In this document: in pieces, positions 16,975 through 26,217 of the stretch | How the letters are laid out: the number at the start of each line of letters is the position of its first letter | Position numbering within the stretch: position 1 is the first letter of the stretch | Origin: Actinomycetes bacterium | Lineage (GTDB): Bacteria; Actinomycetota; Acidimicrobiia; Acidimicrobiales; RAAP-2 | DNA length: 64,000 nucleotides | Reading direction: 5' to 3' | Assembly: GCA_021784205.1 (NCBI GenBank) | Contig: JAJXTB010000003.1 | Coordinates: 1 to 64,000 of the forward strand | Made by a program: the position numbers and the translations under genes | The notes under the pieces: generated by a model | Database searches by the model: none | What the model was told of the DNA's origin: nothing | Seen by the model: only the letters and a program-made list of their open reading frames with translations

Positions 16975-19900
16975 ATGGTTGAGGGTTTCGTCCACCTGCA
17001 CAACCACACCGAGTACTCGATGCTCGATGGGGCGGCGCGCGTTGACGACCTGATCCAAGCGGCGATGAGTGACGGCCAGCGCGCCGTGGGGATCACCGAC
17101 CACGGCAATCTGTACGGCGTCATCGACTTCTACCAAACGGCCCGCAAGTACGGCGTGACGCCCGTGATCGGCCTCGAGGCCTACATGGCCGCGGAGTCGC
17201 GCTTCGACCGCCCGCCACGGCGCGGCAAGATCGATGACACCGGTGGGGACATCGAAGGGGGCCAGAAGCTCTATCACCACCTGACCCTGCTCGCGGTCTC
17301 CAACGACGGCTACGCCAACCTTCGCTCGCTCTCGTCCCTAGCCTTCCTGGAGGGCTACTACTACAAGCCGCGCCTCGACTGGGATCTTCTCGAGCGCTAC
17401 GCCGGTGGCCTGGTGGCGACCTCGGGCTGCCTGGGCGGCGTCGTGCTCCAGGCGCTGCTCCAAGACGACTACGCGAGGGCGAAGGACCTGGCCGGGCGGC
17501 TGCAGACGATCTTCGGACGCGAGAACTTCTACATCGAGCTCCAGGACCACGGGATGCCCGAGCAGGCGCGGACGAATCCACACCTGCTAACCATCGCCAA
17601 GGAGATCGGTGCCCCGCTGCTCGCGACCAACGACCTGCACTACGTGCGCCACGCCGACGCCGAGATGCACGACGCGCTGCTGTGCATCGGCACGGGCTCG
17701 CTCGTCGCGGACCCCAACCGCTTCCGCTTCTCGAGCGACCAGCACTACCTCAAGTCCGCCGCGGAGATGCGCTATCTCTTCCGCGACCACCCCGAGGCCT
17801 GCGACAATACCCTCGAGATCGCCGAGCGCGCCGACGTCACGATCGAGTTCGATAACGACGCGCTGCCCCAGTACCCCATCCCCGCGACGTTCAGTGGTGG
17901 CACGCACAAGGACGAGGCGAACCGGTACCTGCGCGAGCTGACCTTGCGCGGGGCTCAGGAGCGCTACGGCGAGCTGACCGACGAAGTGCGCCACCGGCTC
18001 GACTACGAGCTCGGTGTCATCGCGGACATGGGGTTCTCCGACTACTTCCTCGTGGTCTGGGACCTGATTCGCCACGCCCGTGAACAGGGGATTCGCGTCG
18101 GCCCCGGCCGCGGGTCGGCCGCTGGGTGTTGCGTGGCGTACTGCCTGCGGATCGTGGATCTCGACCCGATCCGCTACGGACTCATCTTCGAGCGCTTCCT
18201 CAATCCGGGTCGACGCCAGATGCCTGACATCGATATGGACTTCGACGAGCGCTACCGCGGCGACATGATCCGCTACGCGGCCGAGCGCTACGGCGCCGAC
18301 CACGTGGCCCAAATCATCACCTTCTCCACCATCAAGGCCCGCGCGGCCGTGCGCGACGCCGCGCGCGTGCTCGGCTACCCGCCCCAGCTCGGAGACAAGA
18401 TCGCCAAGGCCATGCCACCGCTCGTGATGGGCCAGGACCTGCCCCTCGAGGCGTGCTTCACCCCGACGCCGGGCTACGAGGGTCGCTACGCCGAGGCCGC
18501 CGACCTACGGGCGCTCTACGAGACCGACGGCGAGGTCCAGCACGTGGTGGACGTCGCCAAGGGATTCGTAGACAAGCGCCGCCAGGACGGCATCCACGCG
18601 GCCGCCGTCGTGATCACCAAGGACCCGGTGCTCGACTACGTGCCGATCCAGCGCAAGTCGAGCCCCAACGGTTCGACCGAGGACGCGCCCATCGTCACCC
18701 AGTACGAGGCCACCGCGATCGAGAAGTTGGGCCTGTTGAAGATGGACTTCCTCGGATTGCGAAACCTCGCGATCATCGAGCGGGCCCTGGAGCACGTCAA
18801 GCGGCGCACCGGCGAGGACGTGGACATCGACCACGTGGCCCTCGACGACCCCAAGGTCTACGAGATGCTGCGCCGCGGGGACTCGATCGGGATCTTCCAG
18901 CTCGAGGGCGACAAGATGCGCCAGCTCATGCGACGCCTCGCACCGACGAGCTTCGACGACATCGCGGCGCTGGTCGCGCTCTACCGGCCCGGACCGCTCA
19001 GCGAGAACGTCCACAACGACTACGCCGACCGCAAGAACCATCGCCAAGAGGTGCGCTACGACCACCCCGACCTCGAGGCGAACCTGGGCGAGACCTACGG
19101 GCTGATGATCTACCAAGAGGACATCATGCGCGTCGCCACGCGCATCGCGGGCTTCTCGATGACCGAAGCGGACGACCTGCGAAAGGCCTGCTCGAAGAAG
19201 ATCCGCGAGATGATCCAGGCCCAGCGCACCAAGTTCGTCGACGGCGCCGAGCGCATGGGCTACGGTCGCGAGCTCGGCGAGACGATCTTCAACAAGATCG
19301 AGCCCTTCGCCGACTACGCCTTCAACAAGAGCCACGCCTACGGCTACGCGCTGATCGCCTACCAGAACGCGTGGCTCAAGGCCAACTACCCGGTCGAGTA
19401 CATGGCGGCGCTGCTCACGTCGTTCCGCGACGACAAGGACAAGGCGGCGATCTACCTCAACGAGGCGCGCCAGATGGGCATCACGGTTGGCGTGCCTGAC
19501 GTCAACGAGTCCCTCGCCGACTACGCCCCAAGCCAGCGGGCCCCGATGACGATCCTGTTCGGGATGGCGGCGGTGCGCAACGTGGGCGAGGCGCTGGTCG
19601 AGAGGATCGTCAGCGAGCGCGAGGCCGGTGGCCCGTTCACGTCGGTCTATGACTTCGTGCGTCGGGTCGATCCGGCCGTGCTGAACCGCAGGACGATGGA
19701 GTCGCTGATCAAGGCCGGCACGTTCGACTCGCTCGGGGTCACGCGCATGGGGCTGTTGCTCGCGGCCGACGAATTGATCGAGACGACCCTCAGCCGTCGC
19801 AAGGACCTGTCGCTCGGTATCTCGACGCTGTTCGCCTCGCTGGGCGACCCGGCCGGCGGCGGCGACTGGGAGGGCACCGAGGTGCCAATCGGCGCGGTCG

Positions 19901-20535
19901 AGTTCGACCAGGCCGTCAAGCTCGACTTCGAGCGTGAGATGCTCGGCACCTACATCTCCGATCACCCGCTCTACGCCGTGGCCGACGTCCTCGCCGCCAA
20001 GACCGACGGCTCGATTGTGGCCGTTCGAGAGCGAGCCGAGGAGTTGGCGCGGATGAACCGGCCGGTGACCATCGGGGGGATCCTCGCCGAGGTGCAGATC
20101 CGCACGACCAAGTCCGGACACCAGTACGCGCGCGTGGTGCTCGAAGACCTTGGCGGCGCACTCGAGATCATCCTGTCGGCGAGGAAGTTCGAGGAGTGCA
20201 GCGGATTCCTCGCCAAGGACAACATCGTGCTCGTCAAGGGTCGCATCGACGTGCGCGACGAAGAGGTGCGCTTCAACGTGCTCGACCTGACCGCGCTGCC
20301 GCGTGGTCGCGACGACGGCGAACTACGGTTGGCCCTTCGAAGCGAGGACCTCACCTCGAAGTCGATCGCCTCGCTGCGCGAAATCCTGACGCGTTACCCC
20401 GGCAAGTCCCCGGTGATCGTCGAGACGGGGGAGTCGGGCAAGGCCTTCAAGCTCGGCCCCGAGTTCAACGTGAACATCGCCGGAGTCGTCGGCGATCTGC
20501 GCTCAGAATTCGGCCGGAACGTCATCAAGGCCTAG
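16975..20535 (+). CDS. dnaE: DNA polymerase III alpha subunit
   Basis: Replicative DNA polymerase of the C family. The PHP domain opens the protein (FVHLHNHTEYSMLDGA, residues 3-18). The palm has the catalytic carboxylates in PDIDMDF (D418, D420, with D422). Fingers, helix-hairpin-helix region and a C-terminal OB fold (PVTIGGILAEVQIRTTKSG) follow. 1186 residues is normal for actinobacterial DnaE1. A purine-rich GGAAAGGA precedes the ATG at a slightly long distance. It stands alone in its operon, as dnaE often does. Confidence 0.97.
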   Translation: MVEGFVHLHNHTEYSMLDGAARVDDLIQAAMSDGQRAVGITDHGNLYGVIDFYQTARKYGVTPVIGLEAYMAAESRFDRPPRRGKIDDTGGDIEGGQKLYHHLTLLAVSNDGYANLRSLSSLAFLEGYYYKPRLDWDLLERYAGGLVATSGCLGGVVLQALLQDDYARAKDLAGRLQTIFGRENFYIELQDHGMPEQARTNPHLLTIAKEIGAPLLATNDLHYVRHADAEMHDALLCIGTGSLVADPNRFRFSSDQHYLKSAAEMRYLFRDHPEACDNTLEIAERADVTIEFDNDALPQYPIPATFSGGTHKDEANRYLRELTLRGAQERYGELTDEVRHRLDYELGVIADMGFSDYFLVVWDLIRHAREQGIRVGPGRGSAAGCCVAYCLRIVDLDPIRYGLIFERFLNPGRRQMPDIDMDFDERYRGDMIRYAAERYGADHVAQIITFSTIKARAAVRDAARVLGYPPQLGDKIAKAMPPLVMGQDLPLEACFTPTPGYEGRYAEAADLRALYETDGEVQHVVDVAKGFVDKRRQDGIHAAAVVITKDPVLDYVPIQRKSSPNGSTEDAPIVTQYEATAIEKLGLLKMDFLGLRNLAIIERALEHVKRRTGEDVDIDHVALDDPKVYEMLRRGDSIGIFQLEGDKMRQLMRRLAPTSFDDIAALVALYRPGPLSENVHNDYADRKNHRQEVRYDHPDLEANLGETYGLMIYQEDIMRVATRIAGFSMTEADDLRKACSKKIREMIQAQRTKFVDGAERMGYGRELGETIFNKIEPFADYAFNKSHAYGYALIAYQNAWLKANYPVEYMAALLTSFRDDKDKAAIYLNEARQMGITVGVPDVNESLADYAPSQRAPMTILFGMAAVRNVGEALVERIVSEREAGGPFTSVYDFVRRVDPAVLNRRTMESLIKAGTFDSLGVTRMGLLLAADELIETTLSRRKDLSLGISTLFASLGDPAGGGDWEGTEVPIGAVEFDQAVKLDFEREMLGTYISDHPLYAVADVLAAKTDGSIVAVRERAEELARMNRPVTIGGILAEVQIRTTKSGHQYARVVLEDLGGALEIILSARKFEECSGFLAKDNIVLVKGRIDVRDEEVRFNVLDLTALPRGRDDGELRLALRSEDLTSKSIASLREILTRYPGKSPVIVETGESGKAFKLGPEFNVNIAGVVGDLRSEFGRNVIKA

Positions 20536-20562
20536 GCGTCGTGGGGGGTCACCAAAGACCCG

Positions 20563-20568
20563 TAGAAT
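20563..20568 (+). promoter_or_regulatory. -10 box of leaderless promoter
   Basis: TAGAAT ends 8 bases before the ATG at 20577; no Shine-Dalgarno sequence is seen. Confidence 0.5.
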
Positions 20569-20576
20569 AGACAGTC

Positions 20577-21248
20577 ATGGCGATGATTGTGACGACGAAG
20601 GACACGACGGCCCTTAGTGACGCCGAGTTGGTCGAGATGGCCGATCTCTGCGTCGACCGCGAACCGAACTTCGACATCGGCTTTCTGTCCAAGCAGCGCG
20701 AGGAGTGGGTGCTGGTCACCCACGTCCGCGAAGGCTCCAAGCTGCGGGGCTACTCCTTCTGCACGCTGGAGCGGATCGGCGGAACGCCCGCATTGCTGAT
20801 CGGCCTACTCCTGGTCGACCGGAACGCGAAGGCGGATCAGACGCTGCGCGCGATCCTGCACGACCAGTTCCGACGCGCGCTGCTCGCCTTTCCCGACGAG
20901 GACGTCTTGCTCGGTGCGCGGCTGTCATCGCCCGACGGGTTCCGTGCGTTCGCGGGCCTCGAGGACATCGTGCCGCGCAAGGGCTACAAGCCCACGGGCG
21001 AGGACCGGGCGTGGGGCCGGCGGCTGGCGAAGCGATTCGGCGCCGAGAAGGCGATCGACGACCACACCTTCGTGATGACGGTTCCCTCCAGCCCGGTCGG
21101 CTGCCTCGACTACGTGGCCGCCAAGGGCGCTATCCCAGATGGCGCGGAAGAATTCTTCGCAGAACTCTGCCCCGAGGACGGTCAGCGGCTGATCGCCTTC
21201 GGCTGGGCCATGGCCGAGTCGCTGGCGTCGGGCAAACTGCCCCGCTAG
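20577..21248 (+). CDS. Conserved hypothetical protein
   Basis: I do not recognise this 223-residue soluble protein. Central strands such as EWVLVTHVREGSKLRGYSF and PALLIGLLLVDRNAK, followed by a helix and then ARLSSPDGFRAFAGL, have the look of an alpha/beta acyltransferase-like (GNAT) fold, but no acetyl-CoA loop is clear. The coding bias matches its neighbours, and a good -10 box precedes the ATG, so it is expressed. An in-frame ATG two codons later is possible. Confidence 0.72.
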   Translation: MAMIVTTKDTTALSDAELVEMADLCVDREPNFDIGFLSKQREEWVLVTHVREGSKLRGYSFCTLERIGGTPALLIGLLLVDRNAKADQTLRAILHDQFRRALLAFPDEDVLLGARLSSPDGFRAFAGLEDIVPRKGYKPTGEDRAWGRRLAKRFGAEKAIDDHTFVMTVPSSPVGCLDYVAAKGAIPDGAEEFFAELCPEDGQRLIAFGWAMAESLASGKLPR

Positions 21249-21252
21249 ACGA

Positions 21253-21269
21253 CGGGGCGATTAGCCCCG
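21253..21269. terminator. Candidate bidirectional terminator
   Basis: CGGGGC and GCCCCG form a 6-base stem with a GATTA loop. It overlaps the end of the minus-strand gene and follows the plus-strand stop by a few bases, as expected between convergent genes. Confidence 0.45.
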
Positions 21270-21980
21270 CGGTAGCAGTCCCGTGCAGCTCTTGTAGCAG
21301 TGCCCGTCGACGGGCCGCGACAGCGTGGTCAGGACGTACGCGGGGCGAAAGCCCAGCGACGTCGCCAGGTCCTTGCCGGCGAGTGAGGAGCGGCGGGTCG
21401 CCTCCATCGTTCGGATCGCGTGGCTGTCCTCACAGACGAGCCAGACGTCATCACCGAACCACCCGAAGCGGACCCAGGTCGAGCCGTCATCGTGGCGCCG
21501 GAGCAACTGCGGCCCCCGATCCGCGGCGATCAGGGCCACGCTCGGGCGCTCGCCGCGCAGCTCCCAGTACGGGGCGCTCGGTCCGCGGAAGCCAAACAGC
21601 GGTCCGTCGGCGGGCGTCGCCAACTCTTCGAGCCAGTGGCGAATGTGCCGGCCGCGGTACGAACCCAGCCGGCGGGGCAGTTCGGCGATGGTCACCGCCT
21701 CGGGCTGGGCCAGGTCGTTTCGTTCGATGTCGCTGGCCAACTGCCCTTCGACCACGTCGAAGGTGACCAAGTCGGTCTCCACGCCCTGTGGCCAGGGGAT
21801 ACGCCAGCGAACGATGGTGTGCGAGGCGAGGTCCATCACCGTGGTGGTCTCGTTGGTGGATCCCAGGACGAGGCCGAACATCGTCGAATTCGGCGAGAGG
21901 TCCACGGTCGGGTGATGCACCATGCCCTCGACGAGCTGTTTGATCGCTCGGACGGCGGGATCGCGGGAGAAAATCGGCAT
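21261..21980 (-). CDS. Hypothetical protein downstream of yyaL-type gene
   Basis: I do not recognise this 239-residue protein. It has no signal peptide or membrane helix. Phrases such as FGLVLGSTNETTTVMDLASHTIVRWRIPWPQGVE suggest beta-rich structure, and the C-terminal end has two cysteines (HCYKSCTG). Its ATG overlaps the stop of the thioredoxin-domain gene by one base, so the two form an operon and may act together. Function unknown. Confidence 0.68.
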   Translation of the reverse strand: MPIFSRDPAVRAIKQLVEGMVHHPTVDLSPNSTMFGLVLGSTNETTTVMDLASHTIVRWRIPWPQGVETDLVTFDVVEGQLASDIERNDLAQPEAVTIAELPRRLGSYRGRHIRHWLEELATPADGPLFGFRGPSAPYWELRGERPSVALIAADRGPQLLRRHDDGSTWVRFGWFGDDVWLVCEDSHAIRTMEATRRSSLAGKDLATSLGFRPAYVLTTLSRPVDGHCYKSCTGLLPRG

Positions 21981-23965
21981 CAGCGGATCGAGTGGAGCTG
22001 GTCGTCCAGTTCATCGACCGTGCGCACCGGCGTCTGGCAGACGTTGCGGCGACAGACGTAGGCCCAACCGGCTTCACGCCCCACCAACAGGGGCGAGGAT
22101 CCACTTCCGGTGACGAGTACGGCGCTTCGCATGGACGTCAATCGTACGTGGTCGCTGAGGGGCCCGGGCGGTCCGGGAATGACCACCTCGACGCCGTCGA
22201 GGGCGTAGGCGGCGGCAGCGACGAGATCGGGAACGCTCGAGGGGTGTTGGAGCAGCACGTCACGTGCTAATTCGACGAGGAGTTGGGCGGCGCTGAGCAG
22301 ATCCGAGCGCCCGGTGATCAGTCCGAGACGGGCGAGGGCGCGCACCGCAGTGGCATGGCCCGATGGCGTGGCGCCGTCGAAGAGGGACTTGGTGCGCACG
22401 AGGACGTCGGTGACGAGGTCGCTCGACTCGAAGATCCCACGGCCCGAGACCGGTTCATCACGCGTCGGCACTGGTCCGTCCCAGTGGTGGGTGAGCAGGT
22501 AGGCGGCGTCGGTGCTCGCCCGATCGAGCCATGCATCGTCGCCACTGAGCTCGTAGGCATCGAGTTCGGCGTCGATGAGCCACGCGAGGTCGCTCGCGGT
22601 CGCCCGCGCCGCGCCAGTGCCGATCCGGTACCACTGCTCGTCAACGACGTGCGTCGTGCGAAGCGACTCGAGCAGCGCTCGGCCCTCCTCGACGAGCGCC
22701 ACGTCGAGGGTGGCGAATAGGGCGCGGACGAGCATCGCGTTCCACTCGAGCACCACCTTGTCGTCGCGCGACGGCTGGGGACGTCGACTGCGAGCCGCCC
22801 GCAGGGCGCGGTGGACGCCCACGAGGTCCGTGGGCGTGGTGAACGGCTCGTCGGGCGCTAGCGCGGGGACCGATCGCCCGTCGAGATTGCCCGAGGCGGT
22901 GATCTGCCAGCGCCGCAGCGCCGGCTCGAGGTGATCGTCGAGGTGTGCGTCGGCCAGGACCGAGGCGACCTCATCCGGTGTCCAGGTGATGTGTGATCCC
23001 TCGACGCCGGCGGCGTCGGCGTCGAGGGACGAGGCGAAGCCGGCGGGCGTGGCGAGCTCGTGGCGAACGAAGTCGAGCGTCTGCAGCGCCACCTCGCGCC
23101 ACTCGCTGTTTCCCGTCTCGCGGCTCGCCCGCAGGTAGGACAACGCGAGCAGCGCCTGGTCGCTGAGCATCTTCTCGAAGTGGGGGACCCGCCAGTGGTC
23201 ATCCACGCTGTAGCGCGCGAAGCCCCCGTTGACGTGGTCGTAGAGCCCTCCGTGGGCCATCGCACGAAGTGTCAGATCAGCGGCACGACGCGCTGGCTCG
23301 TCTCGCTCATCGAGGAGTGCGTCGACGTAGCTCGGCCGCGGGAACTTTGGTGCGCGCCCGAAGCCGCCGGCATCGTCCACGCGCGCGACCAGCTCGTCGC
23401 GCAAGCGACGGCGCACGGGGGCAAGGTCGACGGGTTCGTCCGAGGGGCCGAGGTGGTCGACGAAGGTGACCTCGCGTCGCACTGCGGCGTCGAGCTGTGC
23501 GGCTTGATTGACCACCATTGCACGCTCGGTGGTCCAGGCGTCGTGCACCGCCCGAAGGATCCGCGGGAGCCCCGCGACGCCGGGTCGGTCGGACGGAGGG
23601 TAGTAGGTGCCAGCGAGGAAGGGGCGACCGTCGGGAACCAGAAAGACCGTCATGGGCCAACCACCGTGTCCCGTGACGAGCTGGGTCGCCGCCATGTAGA
23701 TGGCGTCGATGTCGGGTCGCTCCTCGCGGTCGACCTTGATCGCGACGAAATGCTCATTCAAGTACTGGGCGATGGCCGCGTCTTCGAAGGACTCGTGGGC
23801 CATGACGTGGCACCAGTGGCACGCCGCGTATCCGATGGACAAGAAGAGCGGTCGATCGAGGTCACGCGCGCGGTTGAGCGCCTCGACGCCCCAGGGCCAC
23901 CAGTCGACGGGATTGGTGGCGTGCTGACGAAGATAGGCCGACGCTGACGAGGCCAATCGATTCAT
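21980..23965 (-). CDS. YyaL-type thioredoxin-domain protein (DUF255/spermatogenesis-associated 20 family)
   Basis: Large two-part protein: an N-terminal thioredoxin fold with NPVDWWPWG and the redox pair CHWC (C49, C52), then an alpha/alpha-barrel of the N-acylglucosamine-epimerase/cellobiose-epimerase type. WPMTVFLVPDGRPFLAGTYYPP and GGLYDHVNGGFARYSVD are strongly conserved in the family. At 661 residues it is of usual length. The biochemical role of the family is unsettled. A -10 box 6 bases before the ATG indicates leaderless transcription. Confidence 0.88.
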   Translation of the reverse strand: MNRLASSASAYLRQHATNPVDWWPWGVEALNRARDLDRPLFLSIGYAACHWCHVMAHESFEDAAIAQYLNEHFVAIKVDREERPDIDAIYMAATQLVTGHGGWPMTVFLVPDGRPFLAGTYYPPSDRPGVAGLPRILRAVHDAWTTERAMVVNQAAQLDAAVRREVTFVDHLGPSDEPVDLAPVRRRLRDELVARVDDAGGFGRAPKFPRPSYVDALLDERDEPARRAADLTLRAMAHGGLYDHVNGGFARYSVDDHWRVPHFEKMLSDQALLALSYLRASRETGNSEWREVALQTLDFVRHELATPAGFASSLDADAAGVEGSHITWTPDEVASVLADAHLDDHLEPALRRWQITASGNLDGRSVPALAPDEPFTTPTDLVGVHRALRAARSRRPQPSRDDKVVLEWNAMLVRALFATLDVALVEEGRALLESLRTTHVVDEQWYRIGTGAARATASDLAWLIDAELDAYELSGDDAWLDRASTDAAYLLTHHWDGPVPTRDEPVSGRGIFESSDLVTDVLVRTKSLFDGATPSGHATAVRALARLGLITGRSDLLSAAQLLVELARDVLLQHPSSVPDLVAAAAYALDGVEVVIPGPPGPLSDHVRLTSMRSAVLVTGSGSSPLLVGREAGWAYVCRRNVCQTPVRTVDELDDQLHSIR

Positions 23966-23971
23966 GGCGCG

Positions 23972-23977
23972 ATGCTA
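23972..23977 (-). promoter_or_regulatory. -10 box of leaderless yyaL-type promoter
   Basis: On the minus strand TAGCAT ends 6 bases before the ATG at 23965. Confidence 0.5.
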
Positions 23978-24039
23978 CGGGTCGCGGGCTACAGACTTGA
24001 CCGGCGCGATTCCGCCAGCCACGGCCACGCGGCGCTGTG

Positions 24040-24873
24040 CACGACGTCGGATGCTCGTGGTGGCACGGCGCCTCGACTTCACCGGTGATTGACGCGACTT
24101 CGATGGCGGCAGCGACCGCGTCGTTTACGGCGCGAATGTCGTCGAGGGGCTGTCGACCCAGACCGCGGCCGACTCACCACGCCACGAAGGCGCCGAGAAG
24201 CGCATCACCGGCCAATCGTGTCGACGATTGGCCGGTCATCGACGTGGTGGATCGTGAGGCCCGTGGGAACGAGAACCTGGACGGAGCGCTGTCCATTGGT
24301 GACGATGAGCCAACGCACGCCGCGGGCGGCGACGTCGTGCACGGCGTCGAGGGGATCGGTGTCGGGCGCGATGAATCGGAGATTGCCGATGGTCGGCAGT
24401 TGGGGTCGACCACGACCAGCGTGTCGGGCCCGGCGGCCTCGACCAGTGCGCGCGGCGCCCGGCATCGGTGCGATGACGAGGCCGAGTGAGCCGACGTACA
24501 GCGCCCCCGGGGCTGGACGGTCGCGCTACGACGCGAAAGTGGTCGTCGCGTCCACGTCGAACGCCGCGGTGCCCGCCAAGGAGAACGAGTAGGTGACTCT
24601 GCGGTGATGCGCTTGGGCGAACGCGAGGCTGGTGGGGTTGGCCGTGGGCCGCTCGATGACAACCTCGACGCCGTCAGCGATGAGAGCGTCGCGCAACTCG
24701 TGACCGAATTGGTCGTCGGCGAGGCCACTGTAGAACTGGGGCGCGAGCCCCAGCCGAGCCATCGTGCGCGCGACGGTGAAGGGACAACGGCCCAAGACCG
24801 GGATGACGGCCCCACGTTCGTCGACCTCGAGATCGACGACATTCTCGCCGAGCTCCGCGGCCGATGCCGTCAC
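24040..24873 (-). pseudogene. Decayed PfkB/ribokinase-family sugar kinase
   Basis: Kinase fragments appear in order but in shifting frames. Frame one gives GENVVDLE, a changed GGCPF-type loop (GRCPF), VARTMARLG, then ends with a stop at 24526. The next frame gives ALYVGSLGLVIAPM; another gives LVEAAGPDTLVVVDPNC; then GVRWLIVTNGQ to RPIVDTIG; then GDALLGAFVAW. The join at VDTIG/GDALLG lacks two bases inside the catalytic GAGD motif. About 50 residues after DPNCRP also seem lost, and a short VNDAVAAAIEVASIT tail is still readable. At least four frame breaks make a sequencing error unlikely. It fills the otherwise gene-free 23966-25042 region. Confidence 0.8.
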
Positions 24874-24991
24874 GGCCGCGGTGCCCTCATGCGGTGCGAC
24901 GGTCTGCTCACGGCCCCCGAAACGAAACGTGCGTCTCCGGCGCGACCGCGCTACACCGCTGGTTTGCGCCGAGCACAGCGAGAGGGCGAAG

Positions 24992-25019
24992 CCGCCGGTG
25001 GCTACCATCTCACCGGCGG
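24992..25019 (+). promoter_or_regulatory. -10 box inside a 9-base inverted repeat, upstream of the oxidoreductase gene
   Basis: CCGCCGGTG (24992-25000) and CACCGGCGG (25011-25019) are perfect inverted repeats with a 10-base centre that holds TACCAT (25003-25008), a good -10 box. A repressor bound here would cover the promoter of the oxidoreductase gene, whose ATG is 24 bases further on. A hairpin is the other reading. Confidence 0.45.
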
Positions 25020-25042
25020 GGCGATGCGAGTCAAGAGGAGTT

Positions 25043-26020
25043 ATGGTGGACGAGCCGGTGCGGTGGGGCGTCATTGGGACCGGTCGAATCGCGCAAACCT
25101 TCGCGCGCGACCTGCAGTTGATCGAACAGGGCGTCATCGTCGCGGTCGGTTCGCGTTCGAGTGACTCGATGAATCAGTACGCGGACGCGTTCCAGGTCCC
25201 GGGTCGTCACGACTCCTACGAGGCGCTCGTCGCCGACCCGACGGTTGAGGCGGTCTACGTGGCGACACCTCATCCGATGCACGAGCAGAATGCGCTGCTC
25301 GCGTTGGCCCACGGCAAGCACGTCCTGGTCGAGAAGGCATTCACGATGAACGCCGAACAAGCGCGCCGGGTCGTGGCCGCCGCGCGCGAGCGGAATCTCT
25401 TCGCGATGGAGGCGATGTGGACCCGCTTCTTGCCTCACGTCGTTGCCATCAGGGAACTGCTCGCGAGCCAAGCCCTCGGAACCGTCGTGGCGGTGCACGC
25501 CGACCACGGCAAGTGGTTCGAGTCAGATCCGCGGTTCCGGCTGTTCGCCCCGGAACTGGGCGGCGGCGCGGTGCTCGACCTCGGCGTGTACCCCATCTCG
25601 TTTGCGTCGATGGTGCTGGGCACGCCGAGCAGCGTGCAGGCGACCGTCACCCCGAGCTTCACCGGCGTGGACGGACAGACGTCGATGGTGTTCGGTTACG
25701 AGTCGGGCGCTCAGGCGGTGCTGACGTGTACGTCGTTAGCGCGCAGCGCGACGCGCGCGAGCATCGTGGGCACCGACGCGAGGATCGACGTGGACGGTGG
25801 CTTCTACGGTCCGACAGGCTTCTCACTCACGAGCCGAACCGGGGAGACGACACGCTACGACTTCGCGACCCAGGGTCGGGGGCTGCACTACCAGGCGGCC
25901 GAGGTAGCGAGGTGCCTCCGGTCGGGTGAGATTGAGAGTCCGGCCATGCCGTTGGACGAGACGATTGCGATCATGGCAACGATGGACCGGGTCCTCGCCT
26001 TTCAGGCCAGCCAAGCGTAA
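25043..26020 (+). CDS. Gfo/Idh/MocA family NAD(P)-dependent oxidoreductase
   Basis: Dehydrogenase that oxidises or reduces sugars or inositol-type substrates. The Rossmann loop GVIGTGRIA (residues 9-17) starts the protein; EAVYVATPHPMHEQNALLAL and KHVLVEKAFTMN carry the catalytic-region lysine of the EKP type (here EKA). The C-terminal alpha/beta domain follows (GGGAVLDLGVYPISFASM). 325 residues. ATG 25043 is chosen because AAGAGGAG lies just before it, although the frame is open 93 codons upstream. Its place beside a sugar transporter suggests sugar catabolism. Confidence 0.88.
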   Translation: MVDEPVRWGVIGTGRIAQTFARDLQLIEQGVIVAVGSRSSDSMNQYADAFQVPGRHDSYEALVADPTVEAVYVATPHPMHEQNALLALAHGKHVLVEKAFTMNAEQARRVVAAARERNLFAMEAMWTRFLPHVVAIRELLASQALGTVVAVHADHGKWFESDPRFRLFAPELGGGAVLDLGVYPISFASMVLGTPSSVQATVTPSFTGVDGQTSMVFGYESGAQAVLTCTSLARSATRASIVGTDARIDVDGGFYGPTGFSLTSRTGETTRYDFATQGRGLHYQAAEVARCLRSGEIESPAMPLDETIAIMATMDRVLAFQASQA

Positions 26021-26078
26021 ATCTCCGCACTCGTAGAGCGAACTGACGCCTGGCGACGGGTCCGTGCGTTGCAGTCGT

Positions 26079-26091
26079 CGGGTCTTACCCG
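26079..26091 (+). terminator. Weak hairpin after the oxidoreductase gene
   Basis: CGGGT-CTT-ACCCG forms a short 5-base stem about 60 bases after the stop codon. It may end the oxidoreductase transcript before the transporter operon. Confidence 0.25.
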
Positions 26092-26125
26092 GCGCGGTAG
26101 GTGGTGGTACAAACGTAAGCCCAGG

Positions 26126-26199
26126 TGCTATCTTGCTTTTCGAACGCCGGTCACGGATTGTTCATACAGCATTAACAAACAACGACGTCGCGGGACGTC
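26126..26199 (+). promoter_or_regulatory. Candidate promoter and repeated GACGTC site before the sugar transporter
   Basis: An extended -10 like TG-C-TATCTT (26126-26134) would start a leader of about 75 bases. Within it, two self-complementary GACGTC hexamers (26184-26189 and 26194-26199) are separated by GCGG and lie just before the ribosome site, where a repressor could block expression. No -35 box is convincing. Confidence 0.3.
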
Positions 26200-26217
26200 A
26201 CAGAAGGGTTGGGGAGA

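Noticed and set aside
18505..20121. 538-codon open frame antisense to dnaE
   Set aside because: It mirrors the codon pattern of dnaE on the other strand, has no family motif or ribosome site, and dnaE is certain. Long antisense frames are common in GC-rich DNA.
24764..25042. N-terminal extension of the oxidoreductase frame
   Set aside because: AAGAGGAG just before ATG 25043 and the Rossmann start there fix the beginning; the upstream part overlaps the kinase remnant.
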